Assembly (NCBI GenBank): GCA_934149365.1
Contig: CAKPEI010000001.1
Span: 1-64,000, forward strand
Length of the DNA stretch: 64,000 nt
Origin: an uncultured Clostridia bacterium
Lineage (GTDB): Bacteria; Bacillota; Clostridia; TANB77; CAG-465
Direction of reading: 5' to 3'
The position numbers and the translations under genes are program-made. Shown piece after piece: positions 44,403 through 54,191 of this stretch. A model generated the notes under the pieces. It did no database searches and was not told the origin of the DNA. It saw only the letters and a program-made list of their open reading frames with translations. Within the stretch, counting starts at the first letter, position 1, and every line of letters begins with the position of its first letter.

Positions 44403-46610
44403 ATGAATGAAAAAAGGGTAATTAGTTTAAATAAAATGATAGCTTTAATATGTATGCTATGTACTTTTTTTATAGGAAGTAAAGTTTTTGCTGCAACTAA
44501 GAGTGTAGGAATAGATAGTTTTCCAAGTAGTTATCAAATATATTTAAAACAAATTCAAAAGCTCCATCCTAATTGGACATATACAGCACTAAATACGGGG
44601 ATTGATTGGAATACGGTCATAAAAAACGAAGGACCTAGTGTAGATTTAAAAAGAAGTGCTATAGGAATTTCATTTGCTGATGTGTGGAAATGGAAAAATA
44701 GCAATGGTGCATATAATTTAATAGAGCCAGGTTGGGTAACAGCATCTGAGCTTGCTGTGGCATATAGTATGGACCCAAGAAAATACATAAATGAAATGCA
44801 AATATTTCAGTTTGAAACTTTAAATTATGACTCTAGTGTCCAAAATCAAACAGGTGTAGAAAAGATATTTTATGGTACTTTAATGTACCAAAAAAATATC
44901 TCATATATAGATACAAATGGGAAAACTCAAACAATAAATAAAACGTATAGTAAAGTGGTAATGGAAGCTGCTGCAAAATATGGAGTAAGTCCATATCATT
45001 TAGCGTCTAGAATAAAACAAGAAACAGGTTGTGATATACAAAATAACACATCTATAAAAGGAAATGTGTCTGGCTATGTTGGACTATATAATTATTTTAA
45101 TATAGGAGCAACGGGAGGAAGTAATCCTGCTATATCAGGACTTGCATATGCAAGAAGTGTAGGATGGACCACTCCGGAACTTGCAATAAATGGTGGTGCA
45201 GAGTTCTTATCTCAGAAATATATAAATAAAGGGCAATATACTACATATTTGCAAAAATTTAATGTAAATGATAATAGTTCATATAGCTTATACACACATC
45301 AATATATGCAAAACATATTAGCTCCATCTTCTGAAGCTGTAAATACTCATAGTGCCTATTCTAAGATGGGTTTACTTGACATACCTTTTAATTTTGTAAT
45401 ACCAGTGTATGACAATATGCCAAACTTACCTGTAGATATATATACAGAAAATCCATCTGACTATGTGAAAGATAGCACAAAAGTGTATTGTACAAGTAAT
45501 TTAAATATAAGGTCGGGAGCCGGAACTGGTAACAGTGCATTACTCACAGCACCTAAAGGCACAGTTATGACTAGAATAGCAAGAGGTGTTCAAGCAGGAG
45601 AAAGATGGGATAAAGTAAGGTTAGATACAGGACTTGAAGGTTATGTATTCCAGAGCTATATTAAAGAATGTTCATATACTAAGGTAACAGGTGTACAAAT
45701 TAGCAGTGATGAAATTGATGTTGAAGTGGGAAAAGAGACTAGTCTAAAAGCAGAAGTATTACCAAGTAATGCTACATACAAAGATGTTACATGGAGTTCA
45801 AGTGATAGTAACATAGTAAGTGTAAGTCAAGACGGAAAAGTAACTGGAGTAAAAGAAGGTATGGCATATGTAACTGTTAAGAGTGATGACCAACTAAAAG
45901 AAGCAAGATGTGTTGTAAATGTAGTAAAGAAAAAAGAACCAAAACTAGAACTTGATAAAGATACATATATTGTTTTAAAAGGAAAGTCTACTAAACTTAA
46001 TATAACTACATTAAATGTTGATAACCCAGAGTATGAAATAGCTGTTCAAAATGAAGAAATTGCTAAAGTAGAAGAAAATAAAATATATGGAATAGAAGAA
46101 GGAGAGACAAATATAACAATATCACTTGTAGGTACAACTCTAAAGGTTCAAGCTAAAGTTAAAGTAGTTGATATAAAAGAAGGAGAAATAAAAATTAATG
46201 AAAGTATAAAAGTAGAAGAAGATATTATTAGTAAAATAGAACCAGAAACTACAATCTCAAGCATATTAGATAAAATTGAAACCTCATATGATGTGAAAGT
46301 AAAAGAGAAATCAGGAAAAAATTTAGGTGAAAATGATATTGTTGGAACTGGAAGTAAAGTTCAGATTTTAGATAGTGCAGGTGCGGTAATATATGAGTAT
46401 ACAGTTTTAATATATGGAGATGTGACTGGTGACGGAAAAATAACGTCAAAGGATTATATGGCAATTAAAAATCATATAATGGAAACAAGCAGGTTAAATA
46501 AAATAGAACAAAAAGCAGCAGATAGTTTTAAAGATGGCAATATAACCTCAAAGGATTATATGATAATAAAAAATTACATAATGGGTGTAAGTAAAATAAA
46601 TCAAGAGTAA
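44403..46610 (+). CDS. Secreted N-acetylglucosaminidase-like protein with SH3, Big_2 and dockerin domains (pair 2)
   Basis: 735 aa paralogue of the 40650 protein with the same order: signal peptide, glucosaminidase-type domain (FPSSYQIYLKQI, HPNWTYTALNTGIDWNTVI, ASRIKQETGCD, YVGLYNYFNIGA), a clearer SH3 domain (NLNIRSGAGTGNSALL), Big_2, and a two-repeat dockerin. The dockerins of the two pairs are far more alike than the catalytic domains, which suggests a common receptor or sequence exchange. SD aaaggag. Confidence 0.85.
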   Translation: MNEKRVISLNKMIALICMLCTFFIGSKVFAATKSVGIDSFPSSYQIYLKQIQKLHPNWTYTALNTGIDWNTVIKNEGPSVDLKRSAIGISFADVWKWKNSNGAYNLIEPGWVTASELAVAYSMDPRKYINEMQIFQFETLNYDSSVQNQTGVEKIFYGTLMYQKNISYIDTNGKTQTINKTYSKVVMEAAAKYGVSPYHLASRIKQETGCDIQNNTSIKGNVSGYVGLYNYFNIGATGGSNPAISGLAYARSVGWTTPELAINGGAEFLSQKYINKGQYTTYLQKFNVNDNSSYSLYTHQYMQNILAPSSEAVNTHSAYSKMGLLDIPFNFVIPVYDNMPNLPVDIYTENPSDYVKDSTKVYCTSNLNIRSGAGTGNSALLTAPKGTVMTRIARGVQAGERWDKVRLDTGLEGYVFQSYIKECSYTKVTGVQISSDEIDVEVGKETSLKAEVLPSNATYKDVTWSSSDSNIVSVSQDGKVTGVKEGMAYVTVKSDDQLKEARCVVNVVKKKEPKLELDKDTYIVLKGKSTKLNITTLNVDNPEYEIAVQNEEIAKVEENKIYGIEEGETNITISLVGTTLKVQAKVKVVDIKEGEIKINESIKVEEDIISKIEPETTISSILDKIETSYDVKVKEKSGKNLGENDIVGTGSKVQILDSAGAVIYEYTVLIYGDVTGDGKITSKDYMAIKNHIMETSRLNKIEQKAADSFKDGNITSKDYMIIKNYIMGVSKINQE

Positions 46611-46624
46611 AGGAGAAAAAAGAA

Positions 46625-47848
46625 ATGAAAATTAACAAATTAAATTATTTAAGAATATTTGCTATTCTTCTAGTATTTTTTGTAGTAAGCAAGGTGCAAG
46701 CTGCGGGAACATTTAGTGTAAGCACAAACAAAACATCTTTAAAGCCAGGAGAAACTGCAACAGTTACAATAAAAACTAATAACTGTGCTGGAAAATTCGG
46801 AATAAGTTCATCTAACACTGGAGTTTTAACAGTATCTACAGGTTCAACTTGGGTAGATGGAACAGTAACAGTTACAGTAACTGCAAAAGCTAATGGAACA
46901 GCTAGTATATCAGTAAACCCAATTGATGTATCAGATAATGATTTAAATGATGTAAAGGGAAGTAAATCAGTTAGTATAAAAGTAGCAACTCCACAAACTA
47001 CTACCACTCCAAGTACGTCTGGCACTACAGGAAGTAATAAAACTACGGGAACAACTAAACCTTCTACTAGTAAAACTAGTACTACTACAAAATCAGTAAG
47101 CAATAATGCGTATTTAAAAGAATTTCGAGTTGATAGACCTGGCATTTCACCTAGTTTTAACAAAAATACATTTAACTATTCTATTACAGTTGATGAAAGT
47201 GTAGATAAACTAAATGTAACTGCAGTTCCAGAAAACAGTAAGGCAAGTGTTAGTATAACCGGAAACACTGGTTTAAAAACAGGTGATAATGTTATAACGG
47301 TAAAGGTTGTAGCAGAAGATAAAAAAACAAGTAAAGTGTATAAAATATTTGTAACAAAAGCAGATGATGAAGCAAAATCTAATGCGTATTTACAAAACCT
47401 AATAGTATCAAATATGACACTAACACCAGAATTTTCTAAAGAAATTTTTGAATATAGTTTAGGAGACATTTCATATGATGTGGAAAAACTTGAAATATCT
47501 GCATTTCCAGTTAATGAAAAAGCTAAAGTTGAAATAACTGGAAACGATAAACTTGTGGTTAATGAAAATACTATAAAAATAACAGTAACATCTGAAAACT
47601 CTAAAGTTCAAAAGGTATATACATTAAAGGTAAACAAAAAAGAGGGTGTAAGTAAAGAAGAAAACAAGCAATTGGAGAGTAAGGAAGAGGAAAGTATGCT
47701 TGTTGATAAGTGGTCCAATATTAAAATAGCATTGAAGGAAAAAGCCCCTATACTTTGGTTATATGCTTTTGTTTGGGTAGAATTTTTACAAGTAGTATAT
47801 CTATATGAAAAGCTTAAGAAAAAAGATGATGTAACTCATATAAAATAA
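46625..47848 (+). CDS. Cadherin-like membrane surface protein, probable partner of pair 2
   Basis: 407 aa paralogue of the 42874 protein: signal peptide, N-terminal beta domain (TFSVSTNKTSLKPGETATVTI), Thr-rich linker, two Cadherin-like_b1-type domains and a C-terminal membrane span with the same VWVEFLQVVYLYE motif. It begins 14 nt after the dockerin enzyme. The shared TM motif argues for a conserved membrane partner or positioning signal. Confidence 0.75.
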   Translation: MKINKLNYLRIFAILLVFFVVSKVQAAGTFSVSTNKTSLKPGETATVTIKTNNCAGKFGISSSNTGVLTVSTGSTWVDGTVTVTVTAKANGTASISVNPIDVSDNDLNDVKGSKSVSIKVATPQTTTTPSTSGTTGSNKTTGTTKPSTSKTSTTTKSVSNNAYLKEFRVDRPGISPSFNKNTFNYSITVDESVDKLNVTAVPENSKASVSITGNTGLKTGDNVITVKVVAEDKKTSKVYKIFVTKADDEAKSNAYLQNLIVSNMTLTPEFSKEIFEYSLGDISYDVEKLEISAFPVNEKAKVEITGNDKLVVNENTIKITVTSENSKVQKVYTLKVNKKEGVSKEENKQLESKEEESMLVDKWSNIKIALKEKAPILWLYAFVWVEFLQVVYLYEKLKKKDDVTHIK

Positions 47849-47849
47849 A

Positions 47850-47876
47850 TAAAAGCTCCTTATTTAGGAGCTTTCG
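47850..47876. terminator. Bidirectional terminator
   Basis: Stem AAAGCTCC/GGAGCTTT; T-rich flank on the minus strand. Confidence 0.75.
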
Positions 47877-49166
47877 CTATATTTTTAGTCTTTCTAAAAT
47901 TTCATTTACAGTTTGTTTTAACTTTTCTTCATCTATATTTAAAAGTAGCTTTCTGTCTTGCATAATTACCTCACCATTTATAATGCTAGTTATAACGTGG
48001 TAGTTACGAGTATTATGTACAATTTGTGAGAAAACATTTGCAGTAGGGAAAACGGCTATGTCGTTATAGTCTAAAACTATAATGTCAGCTTTTTTACCTA
48101 CTTCTATAGAACCTATTTTATCATCTAAGCCAAATGCTTTTGCACCATTTATTGTAGCAAGTTTTAATACATCATAAGAATTTAATATGGTAGGGTCTTG
48201 ATATAATCCTTTTTGTAATAAATCAACAAAAGCTATGTGATAAAACATATCTACATTTATTGCAGAGCCAGAGCCGTCTGTTCCAATACAAACATTAATG
48301 TCTTTGTCTAAATACTTTGAAATAGGGGCAATACCACAACCTAAGTTAAGGTTACTTACAGGGTTATGAGCTATACTAACATTTGGGTATTTTCCCAAAA
48401 GTTCTACTTCATCATCATCCAAAAAAGTACAATGAGCAAGAATTAATTTGCATTTCAAAAGTCCTAGTTTTTCTAATATATATGCAGGCTTTAAACCGTA
48501 TCTTTCTTTTAAAGTCTTAACTTCATCTGTGTTTTCTGCTAAATGAACGTGTATTGGTAAATCATACTTAAGAGCTATATCTCTTAAGCTTTCTAAATAT
48601 TCAGCAGAACAAGTATATAGAGAATGAGGTGCTACAGAGAACGTTATTAAATCAGATGTGTTTACATTCTCATTATATAATTTTTTAAATATATTAACTC
48701 TTTCTTCACCTTTTCCATCTACATCCATTGTGCAGTTGGTAAATATTTCTCTTACTTTACATTCCTTTATTGCATTTATACTTTCTAAAGAACCAAAATA
48801 ATGGTCTGCAGATGTAGTAGTTCCAGACTTAATACTTTCTATTAAAGAAAGTAGTGTTGTATAATAGATTTCCTTATGCGTCATTCTATCTTCGATAGGC
48901 CAGATTTTTTTAGTAAGCCAGTCTTGAAGAGTAAGGTTATCATTAGTACATCTAAATATACTCATACCCAAATGAGTATGACAATTTACAAGGCCAGGCA
49001 TTACAATTTTATTCTCTGCATTTATTAGTATATCATACTTACCGGTATAATTTTCTTCTAAGCTAGTTATTGTATCATCTGTAATAACAACATCCATTTT
49101 TTCTATTTTTTCTTTTCTTTTTTCATCCATAGTTATAACTAGTCCATTTTTTATTACTTTAATCAT
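47877..49166 (-). CDS. Amidohydrolase, 5-methylthioadenosine/S-adenosylhomocysteine deaminase-like
   Basis: 429 aa metal-dependent deaminase of the MtaD/SsnA/TrzN group: MPGLVNCHTHLGMS (metal His pair), IHVHLAEN, LAHCTFLD, IAHNPVSN and IGTDGSGS in order, with a C-terminal composite beta domain (SIEVGKKADIIVLD). The likely product is an inosine analogue. The start is set at MIKVIKNGL (49166) because ggtgat sits just ahead; the longer frame to 49211 lacks an SD. Confidence 0.82.
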   Translation of the reverse strand: MIKVIKNGLVITMDEKRKEKIEKMDVVITDDTITSLEENYTGKYDILINAENKIVMPGLVNCHTHLGMSIFRCTNDNLTLQDWLTKKIWPIEDRMTHKEIYYTTLLSLIESIKSGTTTSADHYFGSLESINAIKECKVREIFTNCTMDVDGKGEERVNIFKKLYNENVNTSDLITFSVAPHSLYTCSAEYLESLRDIALKYDLPIHVHLAENTDEVKTLKERYGLKPAYILEKLGLLKCKLILAHCTFLDDDEVELLGKYPNVSIAHNPVSNLNLGCGIAPISKYLDKDINVCIGTDGSGSAINVDMFYHIAFVDLLQKGLYQDPTILNSYDVLKLATINGAKAFGLDDKIGSIEVGKKADIIVLDYNDIAVFPTANVFSQIVHNTRNYHVITSIINGEVIMQDRKLLLNIDEEKLKQTVNEILERLKI

Positions 49167-49279
49167 AATATCACCATAATGTATTATATAATAAAGGATG
49201 AAATAAAGCAAAAAAATAGGATAAAAATTTGATGTAAATTATATTAAATGATATAATTTACGTGCAGGAGGTAAAAGTA

Positions 49280-49969
49280 ATGAAGATAAACAGAATAACT
49301 GTGTATTTACTTACACTTTTAATAATTATTATTTTAGCTATAACTGTAGTAATATTTAATTATACTAGGTTAGAAAAGATAGAAATAAAAGAAAAGGTAA
49401 ATAAAACACCAAAAATAGAAAGTAATGTAAAAGAAAAGATTACTACTAAAAAAAGAGAAGAATTAGATATAGTCTATGAATATATAATAAATGAAAATGA
49501 AGAAATAGCAGCTTGTGCAAGTGATTACGCAATGGGCAAAATTGCGCTTCAAATGTATAAATCTAGTGATAGTGGTAAAACATTTAAGCTTGTAACAGAA
49601 AACTTTATAGAGGTAAATGCAAAAGCAGAATATGTATTTTTAAATGAAAACATTTGCTTTATATCAAATCCTTTAAATGGTAGAGATAATGCAGAATTAA
49701 TAATGACAAAAGATGGTGGAAAGACTTTTAATGTAGTAACATTTGAAGCTCAAGAATTAGAAGAAGATAATGGTGTAAAATTAGAATGGTCAGATGTTTA
49801 TGATTATTATGAGTTACCAATAGTAGATAAAAATATAATTACAGTATATGTATCAGAAGGAGCTGACTGTGATTATAAAGGGGGAAATACTGCAGCTAAA
49901 TATGTTTCAACAGATATGGGGAATACTTTCACTTTTAAAGAAATAGTTCAAAGAGAAAAAGCAGAATAA
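49280..49969 (+). CDS. Membrane-anchored protein with BNR/Asp-box repeats
   Basis: 229 aa. One N-terminal membrane span (about residues 6-25), a charged linker, then a beta-rich domain with three Asp-box-like motifs (SSDSGKTF, TKDGGKTF, STDMGNTF) of the type found in sialidase and photosystem-assembly propellers. Too short for a full propeller by itself. No catalytic assignment is possible. ATG at 49280 fits caggagg. Confidence 0.7.
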   Translation: MKINRITVYLLTLLIIIILAITVVIFNYTRLEKIEIKEKVNKTPKIESNVKEKITTKKREELDIVYEYIINENEEIAACASDYAMGKIALQMYKSSDSGKTFKLVTENFIEVNAKAEYVFLNENICFISNPLNGRDNAELIMTKDGGKTFNVVTFEAQELEEDNGVKLEWSDVYDYYELPIVDKNIITVYVSEGADCDYKGGNTAAKYVSTDMGNTFTFKEIVQREKAE

Positions 49970-49995
49970 AAAAATCTGCACTATATAGTGCAGAT
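49967..49995. terminator. Terminator between the Asp-box gene and tRNA-Glu
   Basis: 9-bp perfect stem ATCTGCACT/AGTGCAGAT. The minus strand gives a TTTTTTT tail directly after the tRNA-Glu 3' end. Confidence 0.8.
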
Positions 49996-50001
49996 AATAA
50001 A

Positions 50002-50076
50002 TGGTGACCCCTACGGGAATCGAACCCATGATTCAGCCTTGAGAGGGCTGCGTCTTAACCGCTTGACCAAGGGGCC
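50002..50076 (-). tRNA. tRNA-Glu (CUC)
   Basis: On the minus strand: acceptor GGCCCCT with AGGGGTC (one G-T pair), anticodon stem CAGCC/GGCTG with loop CTCTCAA (anticodon CTC), T-loop GTTCGATTC, encoded CCA. Confidence 0.93.
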
Positions 50077-50176
50077 ATGTCACGAAAAGTATTATATCAA
50101 AATATGGACAGGTTGTAAATAGCAGAATGAAAATATTACAGAAAAATTACAAATAAATAAAATAACACAAAAAGTG

Positions 50177-50205
50177 TTGAAAAAAGAAATAATATAAAGT
50201 AGAAT
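50177..50205 (+). promoter_or_regulatory. Promoter of leader D
   Basis: TTGAAA (50177-50182), 17-bp spacer, TAGAAT (50200-50205), in a block shared with leader C. Confidence 0.7.
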
Positions 50206-50245
50206 AAAAACGTAGGAAAGAAAAATAACAAAGGAGTGAAAACAA

Positions 50246-50317
<72 letters not shown>

Positions 50318-50378
50318 TATCTAGAAATAAACTAGATAGAGGTTTTTACGCGCAAAAGACATATTATTAGATAATATA

Positions 50379-50416
50379 AAGTTAGTTATACAGTAAATGT
50401 ATAGCTAGCTTTTTTG
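50379..50416 (+). terminator. Leader terminator D
   Basis: 14-bp stem (AAGTTAGTTATACA with TGTATAGCTAGCTT), loop GTAAA and a T-run; the arms are identical to leader A. Confidence 0.85.
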
Positions 50417-50427
50417 CATTTAAAGCA

Positions 50428-50472
50428 AGGTATAATCATTGCATTAAGCAATGTTAATATACAAATTAAGTT
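50428..50472 (+). promoter_or_regulatory. Conserved hairpin element between leader D and its gene
   Basis: Stem CATTGC/GCAATG with flanks aaggtataat and taatatacaaa matching the element at 38884-38925, whose stem sequence is different but still paired. Confidence 0.55.
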
Positions 50473-50494
50473 TTATATGAAATGGGAGGTAAAA

Positions 50495-51664
50495 ATGATG
50501 AAAAACTTAAGAAAAAACAAAAGCGGAATATCACTGATAGTATTAGTAATAACAATAATAGTAATGATAATACTAGCAGCCGCAATAATACTATCACTAT
50601 CAAATAGTGGAATAATATCAAAAGCAAACAAAGCCAAAACAGATAGTGATACAGCAAATTTAAAAGAGTATGTAAATACACTAAGAGCAGAATGGGAGTT
50701 AATGACAGCAGAAAAACAGGCAGAAGAAGGTTCATTTGTAGATTATGCAAATTCAAAGTTAGCTGAGAAAGGTTATAAAGTAATGCTATCAGATGACGGA
50801 GTACTAATGAATGAAGCAGCGACAGCTGCAGTAAAAGCAGGAATAAAAGTAGGAGATACAGTAACAGGGTATACATTGGATGTGGCTACATATACAACAG
50901 ACGGAAGTGAGAATACATGTGATGCAAAAAAACAAGAAGAAACAGATCCACAACCACAAGAAGTAACAGCAAATACGCAGCTAAGATGGAAATACTTAGG
51001 AGTAAATGCAAATGGAGAACTAGAAATAATGGCAGATTTAGGAACAACAGAAGTTGCAGCAAATACAAAAGTAACATTAGGCGGAAAAGGTGGTTATTTA
51101 AAAGGACCAGATATGTTAAATACAATATGTGAAAAATTATATTCAAAAGATGGAGTAGGAACAGCAAGAAATATGAATATAGATGATGTAAATAATATAT
51201 TGGGTTATATAGGAGAAAAGGGATCATATTACTATATTGATGACGAGTACACACCAACTAAAGAAGCAAAAACAATAGCTACGTTAGAAAGCGAATTAGG
51301 AATGACATTAGATGGTAGAACAACACCAGATGGAAAAGACTTAGGAATGTACTATTTAGATTATTACAATATAAGTAGAACAGATGATGTAAAAAAGATG
51401 AAAAAACCAGGGAATGTGGATTTAGTATACAATGCTAAAAATGAATACTGGCTTGCTTCTCCGTGTGTCTCTGCAATGTTCTTCGGCAACATGGCGACTT
51501 TCAGTGTTCGCTATGTTAACTCTGCTGCTGTGGGCGGGAACGGCGTGTTTAGTTCGTATGACTACTTTGCCGGCCATACTTATGCGGTCCGCCCTGTAGT
51601 AACTTTAAATTCTAATGTTAAATTAACACCAAATGCAGATAAAACAGAGTGGGGAATAAGTTAG
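50495..51664 (+). CDS. Pilin-like surface protein with hypervariable C-terminus (DGR-target-like), copy 2
   Basis: 389 aa, related along its whole length to the 38958 protein: basic N-terminus, G-ISLIVLVITIIVMIILAAA helix, charged helix, domain with LGGKGGYLKGPDMLNTIC, and C-terminal YWLASPCV...FSVRYVN...YAVRPVVTL. The same abrupt codon-use switch occurs at the variable segment. The ATG at 50495 follows tgggagg; a frame extending upstream to 50414 begins inside the leader terminator and is rejected. Preceded by leader D. Confidence 0.82.
   Translation: MMKNLRKNKSGISLIVLVITIIVMIILAAAIILSLSNSGIISKANKAKTDSDTANLKEYVNTLRAEWELMTAEKQAEEGSFVDYANSKLAEKGYKVMLSDDGVLMNEAATAAVKAGIKVGDTVTGYTLDVATYTTDGSENTCDAKKQEETDPQPQEVTANTQLRWKYLGVNANGELEIMADLGTTEVAANTKVTLGGKGGYLKGPDMLNTICEKLYSKDGVGTARNMNIDDVNNILGYIGEKGSYYYIDDEYTPTKEAKTIATLESELGMTLDGRTTPDGKDLGMYYLDYYNISRTDDVKKMKKPGNVDLVYNAKNEYWLASPCVSAMFFGNMATFSVRYVNSAAVGGNGVFSSYDYFAGHTYAVRPVVTLNSNVKLTPNADKTEWGIS
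51449..51602 (+). other. Candidate DGR variable region, VR2
   Basis: 154 bp, gapless against VR1, with only 21 A in the first 153 nt. Conserved blocks (tggcttgcttctccgtgtgt; gttaactct) alternate with changed codons. Flanking sequence returns at once to the A-rich codon use of the host gene. No reverse transcriptase, Avd gene or template repeat is present in the window. Confidence 0.7.
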
Positions 51665-51680
51665 GTGTAAAAGTTTGAAT

Positions 51681-51755
51681 GCAGATGTTTAGTTGACATT
51701 TACAATATATATTTAGTCATGTAGGCAAATTATCTTGTCTATGTGGCTATTTATT
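51681..51755 (+). terminator. Conserved 3' element and terminator downstream of VR2
   Basis: gcagatgtttagttgaca, then tttagtcatgtaggc...gtctatgtggctattta: the same layout as 40228-40290, with an imperfect 12-bp stem. Confidence 0.6.
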
Positions 51756-51843
51756 TTTGCTTTTTTTATTTTGTATCACCTGATATCTTGCGTTTGGATA
51801 GGCTATGTGATAATATATTGATATATTAAATGAGGTGGAATTT

Positions 51844-52560
51844 ATGATAGAAGTAAAAAATTATACAAAGATATATAATGGTGATAAAAAGGCTGTAGAT
51901 AATATTTCTTTTACCGCTGAAACTGGTGAGATATTTGCATTTATAGGGCATAATGGAGCAGGTAAAACTACAACTATAAAGTCTATAGTTGGAATACTAG
52001 ACTTTGAAGAGGGAGATATTTATATAAATTCAAAGTCTATAAAAGAAAAGCCTATTGAATGTAAAAAGGAGATAGCATATATACCTGATAACCCAGATTT
52101 ATATGAAAATTTAACAGGTATAGCTTTTATTAATTTTATATGTGATATATATGATGTTGCAAAAGAGAGAAGAGAAGAAAGAATAAAAAAATATGCAGAT
52201 AAGTTTGAAATAACTGCAAATTTAGGTGATACTATTGAGTCATATTCTCATGGTATGAAACAAAAGCTTGCTATAATTGCAGCTTTAGTTCATGAGCCAA
52301 AGGTTCTTGTTTTAGATGAGCCTTTTGTAGGTTTGGACCCAAAAGCTGTTTTTGATTTAAAAGAAATTATGAGGGAAATGTGTGATAATGGGGCTACTAT
52401 ATTTTTCTCTACACATATTTTAGAGGTAGCAGAAAAACTTTGTGATAAGGTTGCTATTATTAAAAGAGGTAAGCTTGTAAAGGTTGGAAAAATGGAAGAA
52501 GTAAAAGGTGATACTTCTCTTGAAAATGTATTCTTAGAATTAGATGGAAAGGGTGAATAA
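51844..52560 (+). CDS. ABC transporter ATP-binding protein
   Basis: 238 aa ATPase with Walker A GHNGAGKTT, signature SYSHGMKQKLAI, Walker B VLVLDEPFVGLDP and the switch His (STHI). DrrA/CcmA-like exporter ATPase. ATG at 51844 is chosen over the GTG at 51835, which is part of the gaggtgg SD. The permease follows 3 nt later. Confidence 0.92.
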   Translation: MIEVKNYTKIYNGDKKAVDNISFTAETGEIFAFIGHNGAGKTTTIKSIVGILDFEEGDIYINSKSIKEKPIECKKEIAYIPDNPDLYENLTGIAFINFICDIYDVAKERREERIKKYADKFEITANLGDTIESYSHGMKQKLAIIAALVHEPKVLVLDEPFVGLDPKAVFDLKEIMREMCDNGATIFFSTHILEVAEKLCDKVAIIKRGKLVKVGKMEEVKGDTSLENVFLELDGKGE

Positions 52561-52563
52561 CTT

Positions 52564-54177
52564 ATGGTAAAAAACAAATTATTTACACTTTTAAAAGCAT
52601 CTATGTCTGGAAATATGAATATATTTAAGGTTGGAAGAAAGAAAAAGAAAAGTGTAACTGGAAAAATAAATAGAGTATTAACTTTAACATTTTTTACATT
52701 ATTATTAATGAGTTTATTTGGTATGTATGCCAAAATTATTATAGAGCCATTAAAAAACTTTAACATGGCTCATATGGCAATAACTTTGTTTGGACTTGTA
52801 ACTACTATAATGATATTTATTCAAGGAGCTTACAGGTCGCAGGGAATTTTATTTGATGCAAAAGATAGTAATATGCTTTTTGCTATGCCCATTAAAAAGA
52901 GTACTATTTTTGCAGCAAGGCTTATTAAATTAATAACTTTCCAATATATGTGGAATTTTATTATAATGCTGCCAACTGTAGTTGTTTATGCTTTTAGTAT
53001 AAAGCCGGAATTTACTTTTTATATTACAGCTTTTGTAATGATAATAACACTTCCAATTATACCTACCATTGTAGCTTCTATTTTTGGATATATAATTCAA
53101 AGTATATCTTCAAAATTTAAAATGAAGAAATTTGTTCAAATGATAGGAACAATTATATTTACAATTTTATTAATGTACATTAGTTTTAATACAAATGATT
53201 ACTTGGAAAATATAGTGGCTAAAGCTCAGAGTTTAAACGAAATAATAACTAATATTTATTACCCTATGGGAATATATGATACATGTTTGATTACTTTTAG
53301 TGTATCAAAATTACTAGGCATATTGCTAGCAAATATATCATTAACAGTGTTATTTGTATTAGTATTTAGCCATTCATATTATAGAGTGGTTTCAAGACTT
53401 TCTGAAAAGCATTCTAGTGCTAATTATCAAATAAAAAAGTTAAAATCAAATTCTGCTTTTTGGGCGTTAACTAAAAAGGAATTAAAGAAATATTTTAGTA
53501 CTCCAGTGTACGTATTTAACACTATAGTAGGACCTGTAATGCTTTTAATTGCAAGTATATATGCGCTAATATCAAAAGAAAAACTATTAAGTAGCGTAGC
53601 TACTGAACTTGGTGGACTTGATATAACTAATTTTGTAGGTAAGTTTCATATAATATTTATGGTGTTTGCAATAGGTGTTGCTACAACAACAGCATGTTCA
53701 ATATCTATAGAAGGTAAAACATTTTGGCTTACAAAAAGTTTACCAGTAAGTGAAAAGAAAATATTCTTAGCCAAGATTATGGTTAATTTATTTATAACTA
53801 TACCAGCTACAATAATGTCTACAATAGCTTTTTCATATGTGTTTAAACTTCCAGTTATAGACATTATATATTGTCTAGCTTTTGCAGTTATTATTCCTTT
53901 TATGGTGTCTATGCTAGGACTTATAATAAACTTAAAATATCCAAAAATGAATGCTGTCTCAGATACAGCTGTTGTAAAACAAAGTGCTAGTACAATGATA
54001 ACAATGTGCTCAGCATTTGCATTAGCAGGAATACCAATTGCTATTTGTGGAATATTAAAAATACAGAACTTAGATATGTATATAGGAATAATTTTAGGTG
54101 TATTTACATGTTTTACAATAATTTTGTGGAAAATATTAACAACTTATGGTATAAAATTGTTTAGAGATATTAATTAA
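52564..54177 (+). CDS. ABC-2-type transporter permease, 537 aa
   Basis: A hydrophobic protein with about 10-12 predicted spans, pairing with the ATPase 3 nt upstream. Contains FDAKDSNMLFAMPIKKS and WALTKKELKKYFSTPVYVF, a style seen in putative ABC-2 exporters of Clostridia. The cargo is unknown. The phosphohexomutase gene follows 14 nt later and may share the transcript. Confidence 0.8.
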   Translation: MVKNKLFTLLKASMSGNMNIFKVGRKKKKSVTGKINRVLTLTFFTLLLMSLFGMYAKIIIEPLKNFNMAHMAITLFGLVTTIMIFIQGAYRSQGILFDAKDSNMLFAMPIKKSTIFAARLIKLITFQYMWNFIIMLPTVVVYAFSIKPEFTFYITAFVMIITLPIIPTIVASIFGYIIQSISSKFKMKKFVQMIGTIIFTILLMYISFNTNDYLENIVAKAQSLNEIITNIYYPMGIYDTCLITFSVSKLLGILLANISLTVLFVLVFSHSYYRVVSRLSEKHSSANYQIKKLKSNSAFWALTKKELKKYFSTPVYVFNTIVGPVMLLIASIYALISKEKLLSSVATELGGLDITNFVGKFHIIFMVFAIGVATTTACSISIEGKTFWLTKSLPVSEKKIFLAKIMVNLFITIPATIMSTIAFSYVFKLPVIDIIYCLAFAVIIPFMVSMLGLIINLKYPKMNAVSDTAVVKQSASTMITMCSAFALAGIPIAICGILKIQNLDMYIGIILGVFTCFTIILWKILTTYGIKLFRDIN

Positions 54178-54191
54178 AGGATAGGTGAGAT

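Noticed and set aside
50414..50494. Upstream extension of the 50495 gene
   Set aside because: The longer frame begins in the leader terminator and contains the conserved hairpin; the strong tgggagg SD points to the ATG at 50495.
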